Shown: positions 1 through 5,888 of the stretch, piece after piece | How the letters are laid out: each line of letters starts with the position of its first letter | Numbering within the stretch: the stretch's first letter is position 1 | From: Deltaproteobacteria bacterium | GTDB lineage: Bacteria > Myxococcota > XYA12-FULL-58-9 > JAUUZB01 | Assembly: GCA_030590185.1 (NCBI GenBank) | Contig: JAUUZB010000312.1 | Span: forward strand, 1-5,888 | Direction of reading: 5' to 3' | DNA length: 5,888 nucleotides | Translations under genes and position numbers: made by a program | Notes under the pieces: generated by a model | Told to the model about the DNA's origin: nothing | The model's database searches: none | The model's input: the letters and a program-made list of their open reading frames with translations, nothing else

Positions 1-359
1 CCGGCAAGGGCAAGGTTCACCCCCAGGCCACCGACACGGTCGAGGTTCACTACACCGGCTGGACCACCGACGGACGCATGTTCGACAGCTCGATTAGCCG
101 GGGACGGCCCGCCACCTTCCCGCTCAACCGCGTCATCAAGGGTTGGACCGAAGGGGTGGCGCTGATGGTCGAGGGTCAGAAGAATCGCTTCTGGATCCCG
201 GCCGCCATGGCCTATGGCGAGAAAGCGAGTCGGCCGGGTGCGCCGGTTGGCGCGCGCACCTTCGACATTGAGCTGATCAAGATCAACGCGCCCAAGGCGC
301 GTCCCGGCATGCCGCCGGGTGCACCGCAGCCGGGCGGGCATGAGGGTCATAACCACTGA
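1..359 (+). CDS. FKBP-type peptidyl-prolyl cis-trans isomerase (5' end outside window)
   Basis: This is the C-terminal 118 residues of a FKBP-type PPIase, which catalyses cis-trans isomerisation of X-Pro bonds during protein folding. The frame is open from the window edge (first whole codon at position 3). FKBP sequence already precedes the first internal ATG at 78, so the real start lies upstream. Diagnostic blocks are VHYTGWTTDGRMFDSS, then RGRPATFPLNRVIKGWTEGV, then MAYGE and TFDIELIKI. They retain the aromatic and acidic pocket residues expected of the family (Tyr of VHYTG, Phe-Asp of MFDSS, Val-Ile-x-x-Trp, Tyr of MAYGE, Phe of TFDIEL), so it is probably active. After the domain comes a short tail rich in Pro, Gly and His, ending GHEGHNH. 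Whether it is periplasmic cannot be judged because the N-terminus is missing. It converges on the response regulator gene, 66 bp away. Confidence 0.93.
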   Translation, partial: GKGKVHPQATDTVEVHYTGWTTDGRMFDSSISRGRPATFPLNRVIKGWTEGVALMVEGQKNRFWIPAAMAYGEKASRPGAPVGARTFDIELIKINAPKARPGMPPGAPQPGGHEGHNH

Positions 360-396
360 GCCGGTAACGGCATCGTGGGCTCACGTTGATCGTGAT

Positions 397-421
397 GGCT
401 CCCGGCTCGCCACCGGGAACC
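397..421. terminator. Putative bidirectional stem-loop between convergent genes
   Basis: Arms 397-405 (GGCTCCCGG) and 413-421 (CCGGGAACC) pair over 9 positions with one C/A mismatch (399 against 419) around a 7-nt loop. The element lies in the 66-bp gap between the stop codons of the FKBP gene (359) and the response regulator (426, minus strand). It could therefore end transcripts from both sides. No T-tract follows on either strand, so it is not a canonical intrinsic terminator. The call rests on position and dyad symmetry. Confidence 0.4.
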
Positions 422-425
422 GGCT

Positions 426-1796
<1,371 letters not shown>

Positions 1797-1839
1797 GTTG
1801 CCAATCTACGGGCTGCGCCGGGCGGCTGCAACCTGGTCC

Positions 1840-1878
1840 GCCGGTCGACGCCGGTGAGCTCACGGTCATTCGACCGGC
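1840..1878. promoter_or_regulatory. Nested dyad, candidate operator or activator site
   Basis: Outer arms GCCGGTCGA (1840-1848) and TCGACCGGC (1870-1878) are perfect 9-bp inverted repeats. Between them sits a perfect 10-bp palindrome, GTGAGCTCAC (1854-1863). The two symmetry centres are 1859 and 1858.5, so the dyads are virtually concentric. The element lies in the 156-bp gap between the response regulator and the metallopeptidase gene. Its centre is about 63 bp upstream of the former's start codon and about 94 bp upstream of the latter's. Nested symmetry suits a dimeric or tetrameric regulator such as a Fis-HTH activator. An RNA hairpin in the response regulator leader is an alternative. The symmetry is read directly; the function is inferred. 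Confidence 0.5.
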
Positions 1879-1883
1879 CGTGG

Positions 1884-1912
1884 TTTATTGGGGTGCTCTG
1901 TTGGCGTAGACT
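1884..1912 (+). promoter_or_regulatory. Weak candidate sigma70-type promoter for the metallopeptidase operon
   Basis: TTTATT (1884-1889) is followed after 17 bp by TAGACT (1907-1912), which matches TATAAT at four of six positions. The -35 matches TTGACA at only three of six. The -10 ends 40 bp before the ATG at 1953, a reasonable leader length. The box starts six bp after the nested dyad, so a protein bound there could contact polymerase. This is a best guess, not a confident promoter. Confidence 0.27.
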
Positions 1913-1952
1913 CCACTCGACCGACGAGGCCGGACGGGGGATCCGAGTTGTG

Positions 1953-3134
1953 ATGAAGAGAAGAAACCATCGGTTGGGCACCGCCATCGCGGTGATCGTG
2001 GCGTTCGGGGGCCCCGGCGCTTGCGGCGTCTCCTCGTCACCGGTCCAAACGTTGGTGGTCGACTATCTCGACACCGCCGCCGACGTCGAGTCCCTCGAGT
2101 ACGGCCTCACCGAGGTGACCCTGGAATCCGTCGAGGACTTCGACAGCCTGCGCGGCACGGGATTAGAGATCCTGGTCGGGGCGGAGCTCAAGCTCTACCT
2201 CTTGGACCTCGAGACGATGACCCCGGAGGAGGCTCGCGAGGCGTGGCTCAGTGAGGTCCCGGGGCCGCCATCCCTGCGCTACACCTGGGAGGGGGACGTC
2301 GCCGTACCCCTCGACTTTGACACCCTGACTCTGATCACCGGCTACTATCACCTCGAACGGGCCAACCTCGCCTTTGCCGAGCTCGGTTGGGATCCGACCC
2401 TCGACGGGCCCGTGCCGATCTACTACGCGCCGGAGGTCCGCAACTCCATGGTCGTCGGCATCCCGGAGACGGACAATGCAGCCTACGCGGCGTTCCTCGA
2501 CGGCTTCTTGCTCCTCCCCATGGCCCTGTTGGACGACCTGCCCTTCCCGATGAACGGCGGCGTGGTCACCCACGAATATGCGCACCGCGTGTTCCACTAT
2601 CAAATCTTCTACCGACGCATGTTGGGGATGGTGACCGACGCCGAGCAAACCCTCGACACGGAGACGGTGCTGCTCACGGTGAATCGGCTGCGTTCCCTCG
2701 ACGAAGGCTGCGCCGATTTTTATGCCGCCTGGAACACTGCCGACCCGGGCTTCATCCGTTACTCAATGCCCGCGGAGCTCGCCGCGCCCCGCGACCTGGC
2801 GGTTCATTTTGTGGCCGACGATCCCGCCTGGCTGGAGGGGAGCGAGCCGTACCTCGAGGCGGCGGGCATGGTCGATCCCTACGCCCTCGGGGTGGTCTAC
2901 GGATCTTCCCTCTGGCGCCTCGGTGAGGCGATCGGCGTTGACAACGTCGCCCAGGCGCTGTTCGACGCCAACGCTGCGCTCGGGGAGGCCCTGCGCACGG
3001 ACTTTGTTTTTCGTCATGAGATGGCCCTCGACGGTATCATCGCTCAGCTGGCGCCAACGGAGCGCGGGACCGCCTGTGACATCTTTACCGAGCAGTTCTC
3101 CGCCCTGGCCGCGCCGCTCGCGGGGTGCCCATGA
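1953..3134 (+). CDS. Exported HEXXH zinc metallopeptidase-like protein (gluzincin-like)
   Basis: A 393-aa protein of no family I can name. The frame opens upstream at 1764, but the ATG at 1953 gives a clean export signal: basic MKRRNHR, hydrophobic LGTAIAVIVAFGG, then PGAC with Cys24. A GGGGGA stretch at 1936-1941 may aid initiation. The PGAC lipobox is imperfect (Pro at -3), so lipidation is possible but unproven. Residues 207-211 are HEYAH, matching the zinc motif HEXXH with E208 as catalytic base; another His follows at 215. Downstream, LDEGCADFYAAW (249-260) resembles the gluzincin helix that supplies the third zinc ligand, probably E251, with D255 supporting. Later, VVYGSSLWRLGEAIG (314-328) resembles a helix found after the active site in thermolysin- and fungalysin-like enzymes. 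A zinc-dependent envelope peptidase is the likely role; the substrate is unknown. Its stop overlaps the next gene's start, implying translational coupling. Confidence 0.8.
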   Translation: MKRRNHRLGTAIAVIVAFGGPGACGVSSSPVQTLVVDYLDTAADVESLEYGLTEVTLESVEDFDSLRGTGLEILVGAELKLYLLDLETMTPEEAREAWLSEVPGPPSLRYTWEGDVAVPLDFDTLTLITGYYHLERANLAFAELGWDPTLDGPVPIYYAPEVRNSMVVGIPETDNAAYAAFLDGFLLLPMALLDDLPFPMNGGVVTHEYAHRVFHYQIFYRRMLGMVTDAEQTLDTETVLLTVNRLRSLDEGCADFYAAWNTADPGFIRYSMPAELAAPRDLAVHFVADDPAWLEGSEPYLEAAGMVDPYALGVVYGSSLWRLGEAIGVDNVAQALFDANAALGEALRTDFVFRHEMALDGIIAQLAPTERGTACDIFTEQFSALAAPLAGCP

Positions 3135-3703
3135 TCGCGCCCACGGTTTTGGCCGGATGCGGTTGCCTGTTGCTGGCTGCGGCCGATCCCGCTGCCAGCG
3201 CGCGCCCGCTCATTCTCACCGAGGCGGTCGTTCACGCCCACATCGACAGCAGCGTCATCGGGGCCACCCGGGGGGCGTTGTGGGTCGGCGTCCGGGCCGG
3301 CGTTGACCTCGAGCCGACCATCGGGCTGCCGGTGGCGGTGCTGCTCGGCTTTGCGTACATGACCTCCGGGGAGCAGGCGAGCAACGGCACCTCGGTCGTT
3401 TACGCGAGCGGTGTCGATCTATCAGCCTCGTTGTTGGTGCAGGGCAGTTATCTGATCGCGCCGATCGAGGAGCTGCGGCTGGGGCCTTTCTTGGCGGTCG
3501 GGCCTTCGTTTTTCATCAGCCCGGTCCAGCTCACGGCGTACGACGACCAGCGCGACACGGTCGGATTCAACACCGGCTTTGTCGCGGTGGGCGGCGGCGT
3601 GATGCATTGGCGATTCCTCACCGCCCGGTTGGAAGTTGGATTGACGGCGGTGCGCAGAGGCTCGGGTTTTCTTGCCGGTGGCGGTATCGGGGTATCCTTG
3701 TGA
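3131..3703 (+). CDS. Small predicted outer-membrane beta-barrel-like protein
   Basis: A 190-aa protein of unknown family. The ATG at 3131 overlaps the upstream stop as ATGA, the usual arrangement for translational coupling; a GTG two codons earlier (3125) is the alternative. The N-terminus is hydrophobic (residues 5-18) and ends in ASA at 22-24, a plausible signal peptidase I site. An LAGC motif at 7-10 looks like a lipobox but is too near the start, and there are no basic n-region residues, so the signal is atypical. The mature part of about 166 residues alternates short strands rich in Gly and hydrophobics with polar turns, for example ALWVGVRAGVDL, SASLLVQGSYLI, RLGPFLAVGPSFF, NTGFVAVGGGV and ARLEVGLTAV, and ends GGGIGVSL. 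This suits an eight-strand barrel or outer-membrane-associated protein, though the last residue is Leu rather than the usual Phe. It probably works with the adjacent peptidase at the envelope. Confidence 0.75.
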   Translation: MIAPTVLAGCGCLLLAAADPAASARPLILTEAVVHAHIDSSVIGATRGALWVGVRAGVDLEPTIGLPVAVLLGFAYMTSGEQASNGTSVVYASGVDLSASLLVQGSYLIAPIEELRLGPFLAVGPSFFISPVQLTAYDDQRDTVGFNTGFVAVGGGVMHWRFLTARLEVGLTAVRRGSGFLAGGGIGVSL

Positions 3704-3735
3704 GGCCGATCCCGTTGACGGTTGTGGGTACAAAC

Positions 3736-3752
3736 AGCGCTAGCGGGCGCTA
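3736..3752. repeat. Short dyads in the gap before the cysteine-rich lipoprotein gene
   Basis: The 69-bp gap between the barrel and lipoprotein genes contains two overlapping small inverted repeats: AGCGC (3736-3740) with GCGCT (3747-3751), and TAGCG (3741-3745) with CGCTA (3748-3752). A TTGACG at 3715-3720 resembles a -35 box, but nothing like a -10 lies at the right distance. The segment may be a leader hairpin or operator, or chance in GC-rich DNA. Confidence 0.2.
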
Positions 3753-3760
3753 TCGAAGCT

Positions 3761-3766
3761 AGGGAG
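3761..3766 (+). promoter_or_regulatory. Ribosome binding site fixing the GTG start at 3773
   Basis: AGGGAG sits 6 nt before the GTG at 3773. It is one of the best Shine-Dalgarno matches in the window. It decides between this start and a TTG 51 bp upstream (3722), whose translation would put a charged, non-signal segment before the lipoprotein signal. Confidence 0.6.
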
Positions 3767-3772
3767 TGGAAC

Positions 3773-4054
3773 GTGGGACGGACTATCATCGCGGGGTTGA
3801 CCCTCGCCCTTGGAATCTTTGGTTTCGGCTTGATGGGCTGTGGATCGAGCCCCTGTGCCGATTATTGTTCCTTTGGCTGCGACCGGGCGGTCGAATGCAA
3901 CGCGCCGGGGGCGTCCTCGAGCACCGTCGGTGTGTGCGCGGAACAGTGCACGGAGCTGGCGGAGGAGAACTTCACCGCCTCCCTGTGCGAGACAGCCCTC
4001 ACTCAGGTGCAGGCCATGAGCTGCGAGGAGTACCTCACGGCGATCGGCTTCTAG
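3773..4054 (+). CDS. Small cysteine-rich lipoprotein
   Basis: A 93-aa predicted lipoprotein, unrecognised beyond its architecture. The GTG start at 3773 has a good AGGGAG 6 nt upstream and yields MGRT, then a hydrophobic stretch (residues 5-20), then lipobox LMGC with Cys23 as lipidation site. The mature part of about 70 residues holds eight more cysteines, at 28, 32, 36, 42, 55, 59, 72 and 84. The pattern is CxxxCxxxC, C, CxxxC, C, C. The even number and the export signal suggest four disulfides in the periplasm or on the cell surface. The chain is rich in Glu and Ser/Thr and ends EEYLTAIGF. It follows the barrel gene by 69 bp on the same strand and may be the third gene of that operon. Metal binding through the cysteines is a weaker alternative. 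Its function is unknown. Confidence 0.82.
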   Translation: MGRTIIAGLTLALGIFGFGLMGCGSSPCADYCSFGCDRAVECNAPGASSSTVGVCAEQCTELAEENFTASLCETALTQVQAMSCEEYLTAIGF

Positions 4055-4064
4055 CCGTCGCCAG

Positions 4065-4634
4065 TCAGTCCTGATCGATCCCGCCCCGGGGCCTGGGAGC
4101 TGGTGTCGTCGGTTGGCGCAGCACGTGGGTTCCCGAGGGTGGGTGGCGTGTGAACGACTTCTTTAGCTCCTCGGAGAGCTTCTTGAAGGCTTGATCGGTC
4201 AGGGCGAAGTCGCGGGAGGTCATGGTGGCGGTGGCGTTTACGGTGGGGCCGACAACGTCAAAGCGTTTGTTGCCCGCCGCCCCAAAGGGGCCCGCCACCA
4301 CCGGGCCAAAGTGAACCTGCACCACCAGCTCGCAGGCCAACCCTTGGCCCTTGAGCCAGGCGTCGATCTCCTTTTTGAGCTCGAGCAGGGCGGACACTCC
4401 GTCGTCGATCAGATCGTCGTCGAACACGATCAGCGCCGCGTCCCCGATGTACTTGACCACCACGCCGCCGTCGCCGGTGATGGTGTTCGCGATGCGCTCG
4501 TAGAACTCATCGAGCATGGCAGCGAGCGCCTCTGGCGATAGGCGCTGGCTGGCCATGACGAAGCGTGACAGGTCCACGAAGCTAACTAGGACCGACGTGT
4601 GGGTGTGATCGGGCAGCGACAGGAGCTTCGACAT
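4065..4634 (-). CDS. Stand-alone class III nucleotidyl cyclase domain lacking the transition-state Arg
   Basis: A 189-aa soluble protein consisting almost wholly of one adenylate/guanylate cyclase catalytic domain (residues 13-140), with no sensor or membrane segment. SFVDLSRF carries the first metal-binding Asp, D21. VVVKYIGDAALIVF carries base-contacting K61 and second metal Asp D65. HFGPVVAG and KRFDVVGPTVN carry base-contacting D126 and transition-state N133. The canonical Arg four residues after that Asn (VNxAxR) is Thr137 here (VNATAT). In class III cyclases this Arg stabilises the transition state, so the homodimer may be weak, inactive, or need a partner supplying Arg. The C-terminal tail (from about residue 163) is rich in Pro and Arg and probably disordered. 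The ATG at 4634 has a strong GGAGGT upstream. It converges on the lipoprotein gene with 10 bp between stops and is divergent from the polymerase gene. cAMP or cGMP specificity cannot be assigned safely. Confidence 0.9.
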   Translation of the reverse strand: MSKLLSLPDHTHTSVLVSFVDLSRFVMASQRLSPEALAAMLDEFYERIANTITGDGGVVVKYIGDAALIVFDDDLIDDGVSALLELKKEIDAWLKGQGLACELVVQVHFGPVVAGPFGAAGNKRFDVVGPTVNATATMTSRDFALTDQAFKKLSEELKKSFTRHPPSGTHVLRQPTTPAPRPRGGIDQD

Positions 4635-4637
4635 GGG

Positions 4638-4643
4638 ACCTCC
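4638..4643 (-). promoter_or_regulatory. Ribosome binding site of the cyclase-domain gene
   Basis: Read on the minus strand this is GGAGGT, a full anti-16S core, three nt before the ATG at 4634. The spacing is short, but the match is the strongest in the window and fixes the start. Confidence 0.65.
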
Positions 4644-4666
4644 GGGCAGCTCATTGTCTCAGATGC

Positions 4667-4702
4667 GGGCGAGCCGTTCCACGGTATTTGCCGGGCTCGC
4701 CC
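4667..4702. repeat. 9-bp inverted repeat in the cyclase/polymerase divergent region
   Basis: GGGCGAGCC (4667-4675) and GGCTCGCCC (4694-4702) are perfect inverted arms separated by 18 bp. They lie in the 126-bp gap between the divergent starts of the cyclase (4634) and polymerase (4761). They may be an operator for one or both genes or may form a hairpin. No convincing -35/-10 pair was found in this gap on either strand. Confidence 0.35.
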
Positions 4703-4752
4703 CGGTTGTCGGCCCGTGGACGTTGCCCCCCGTCCCAGGCACCGATACCGTG
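4680..4752. repeat. Distant 8-bp inverted repeat pair overlapping the same divergent region
   Basis: CACGGTAT (4680-4687) and ATACCGTG (4745-4752) are perfect inverted copies 57 bp apart. The first lies between the arms of the 9-bp repeat; the second lies 8 bp before the polymerase ATG. Two opposed copies of one half-site could allow looping or binding by a dimer. An 8-bp match can also arise by chance. Confidence 0.28.
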
Positions 4753-4760
4753 CTCCTGCC

Positions 4761-5888
4761 ATGCAGTTGCGCCGCGGTGACGATGCCCTGAGCGCCCTCG
4801 GGACGCTGCTCGAGGCAGGGCAGGGTTTGGTGGCGGTCGAGATCGATCCTGCCGCCCGGGCCGGTGAGCCGCTCCAGCTGTTGGCGGTGGCCCGCACCGG
4901 CGGTGAGCCGCTCTTGATCGACTGCCCTTCGACCCCCGGGGTCGGTGCCCGGCTCGCTGCCGTTGGACCGCTCGCGGCCCACGACGCCAAGGCGGTCCAC
5001 CGGGCGTTGGTCGGCGCCGGACAGGGCGGCCCTGATCGCTGGGCCTGCACCCGCCTGACCGCCCTGCTGCTCGCGGGGGGACGCGACAGTCGCTCCGAGC
5101 TCGATGGGATCGCGGCCGGGCTGAGTCTCCCGGCGCCGCCGAAGGCAGAGGCTGGGTTCGAGGCGCTCGGTGCTCGCGCCGCGGCGGTGGCGCGGATCAT
5201 CGCCCTCCAAATCCCGCAGATCAAACGCGACAACCTGAGCTGGGTATCCAAGATCGAGGCGGCGGCGGTGGCCCCCATCGCCGAGATGGAGCTCGCCGGC
5301 ATGTGCATCGCCGCGGACCAGTGGCGCGAATTGAGTCAGGAGGCCCAGGCCGAGCGCGAGCAGTTGCGGGGCGAGCTCGGCCACCACTTCGCCGCCGTGG
5401 CCGGCAACGATCTATTCGGTGGAGCCGCGATCAACCTTGACGCCGACGCCGAGCTCAAGGGTGCCCTGCACGCCCTCGGGCACGAGGTCCCGAACGTGCG
5501 GCGGCAGACCATCGCCGCGCTGCCGGCACCGCTCGGCCCTTTGCTGCGGCGTTATCGGGAGCTGAGCAAGATCGTCAGCGCCTACGGTGAGAGCTTCCTC
5601 GAGCACGTCGCCGACGACGGCCGGGTGCACCCGACCTTTCAGCAGATCGGCGCCTCCACCGGCCGCATGGCCTGCCAATCACCGAACCTCCAGGCGGTGG
5701 TCAAGGACTCCGGCTTTCGCGATTGTTTTCGCTGCGCCGATGATCGTCGCTTGGTGATCGCCGACTACGCCACCTGCGAGCTCCGCATCCTCGCCCAGAT
5801 GAGCGGCGATCCGGTCTTCCGCGAGGCCTTTGCCCGCGGCGACGATCTCCACAGCACGGTGGCCAGCAGTCTGTTCAACCTGCCGGTC
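4761..5888 (+). CDS. Family A (Pol I-like) DNA polymerase without 5' nuclease domain (3' end outside window)
   Basis: The frame is open from ATG 4761 to the window edge, giving 376 residues of a template-directed DNA polymerase. Residues 20-125 align in layout with the DnaQ-like 3'-5' exonuclease domain, but its acidic motifs look lost: VAVEIDP where DxE is expected, AHDAKAV where NxxxD is expected, and CTRLTALLL where DT is common. The polymerase domain begins near 165 (APIAEMELAGMCI, then RRYRELSKIVSAY at 263-275). STGRMACQSPNLQAV (299-313) matches the TGR...PNLQ template-primer block. IADYATCELRILAQMSGD (333-350) is motif A, with catalytic D335 and steric-gate E340. DDLHSTVASSLFNLP (361-375) precedes motif B, which lies outside the window. 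No 5' nuclease precedes it, so this is the short type, not a full-length PolA. Its Shine-Dalgarno is weak; a GTG at 4716 is an alternative start. Confidence 0.92.
   Translation, partial: MQLRRGDDALSALGTLLEAGQGLVAVEIDPAARAGEPLQLLAVARTGGEPLLIDCPSTPGVGARLAAVGPLAAHDAKAVHRALVGAGQGGPDRWACTRLTALLLAGGRDSRSELDGIAAGLSLPAPPKAEAGFEALGARAAAVARIIALQIPQIKRDNLSWVSKIEAAAVAPIAEMELAGMCIAADQWRELSQEAQAEREQLRGELGHHFAAVAGNDLFGGAAINLDADAELKGALHALGHEVPNVRRQTIAALPAPLGPLLRRYRELSKIVSAYGESFLEHVADDGRVHPTFQQIGASTGRMACQSPNLQAVVKDSGFRDCFRCADDRRLVIADYATCELRILAQMSGDPVFREAFARGDDLHSTVASSLFNLPV

Noticed and set aside
1797..1860. Possible sigma54 (-24/-12) promoter on the minus strand before the response regulator
   Set aside because: The best candidate (GGACCAGGTTGC on the minus strand) does not have GG and GC at the required 10-bp spacing.
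3715..3743. TTGACG as the -35 of an internal promoter for the cysteine-rich lipoprotein gene
   Set aside because: No sequence resembling TATAAT lies 16-18 bp downstream; the hexamer there is CGCTAG.
4079..4098. GC-rich palindrome GCCCCGGGGC with flanking TCCC/GGGA near the 3' end of the cyclase gene, as a terminator
   Set aside because: The palindrome leaves no natural loop, lies inside codons for the Pro/Arg tail and has no T-tract. It is probably a by-product of Pro/Arg/Gly codons.
4586..5308. Long minus-strand open frame of about 240 codons opposite the polymerase N-terminus
   Set aside because: It overlaps the real polymerase frame antisense, starts inside it and overlaps the cyclase start. 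Its low-complexity Ala/Ser/Arg/Pro composition is what an antisense frame of GC-rich coding DNA produces.

Overview
The window is uniformly GC-rich and densely coded on both strands. Its gene content is a FKBP-type PPIase, an NtrC-class sigma54 activator, a stand-alone class III cyclase domain, and small lipoproteins rich in cysteine. This suits a Gram-negative, Myxococcota-like ('deltaproteobacterial') chromosome, but that placement is inferred from gene style and no rRNA or marker gene confirms it. No tRNA, rRNA, CRISPR array, insertion sequence or phage integrase is visible.

Layout from left to right. (1) The 3' end of a FKBP-type peptidyl-prolyl isomerase gene (+, cut by the window edge) converges on a complete NtrC-family response regulator (426-1796, -), with an imperfect stem-loop between them. 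(2) A 156-bp divergent intergenic region carries a nested dyad: 9-bp inverted arms around a perfect 10-bp palindrome with almost the same centre. (3) Three plus-strand genes follow that look like one envelope operon: an exported HEXXH metallopeptidase-like protein (1953-3134), a small predicted beta-barrel protein overlapping it by ATGA (3131-3703), and, after 69 bp, a 93-aa lipoprotein with eight further cysteines (3773-4054). (4) A single-domain class III nucleotidyl cyclase homologue (4065-4634, -) converges on the operon; it has lost the transition-state arginine. (5) A 126-bp divergent region with two inverted repeats leads to a family A DNA polymerase (4761 to the window end, +, incomplete). 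It has no 5' nuclease domain, a degenerate exonuclease-like N-terminus and an atypical motif A.

The most novel-looking unit is the three-gene envelope cluster, together with the divergent response regulator and the dyad between them. A plausible but unproven model is that the regulator, or another dimeric protein binding the dyad, controls the peptidase operon. The cyclase and polymerase share a control region but have no obvious functional link.
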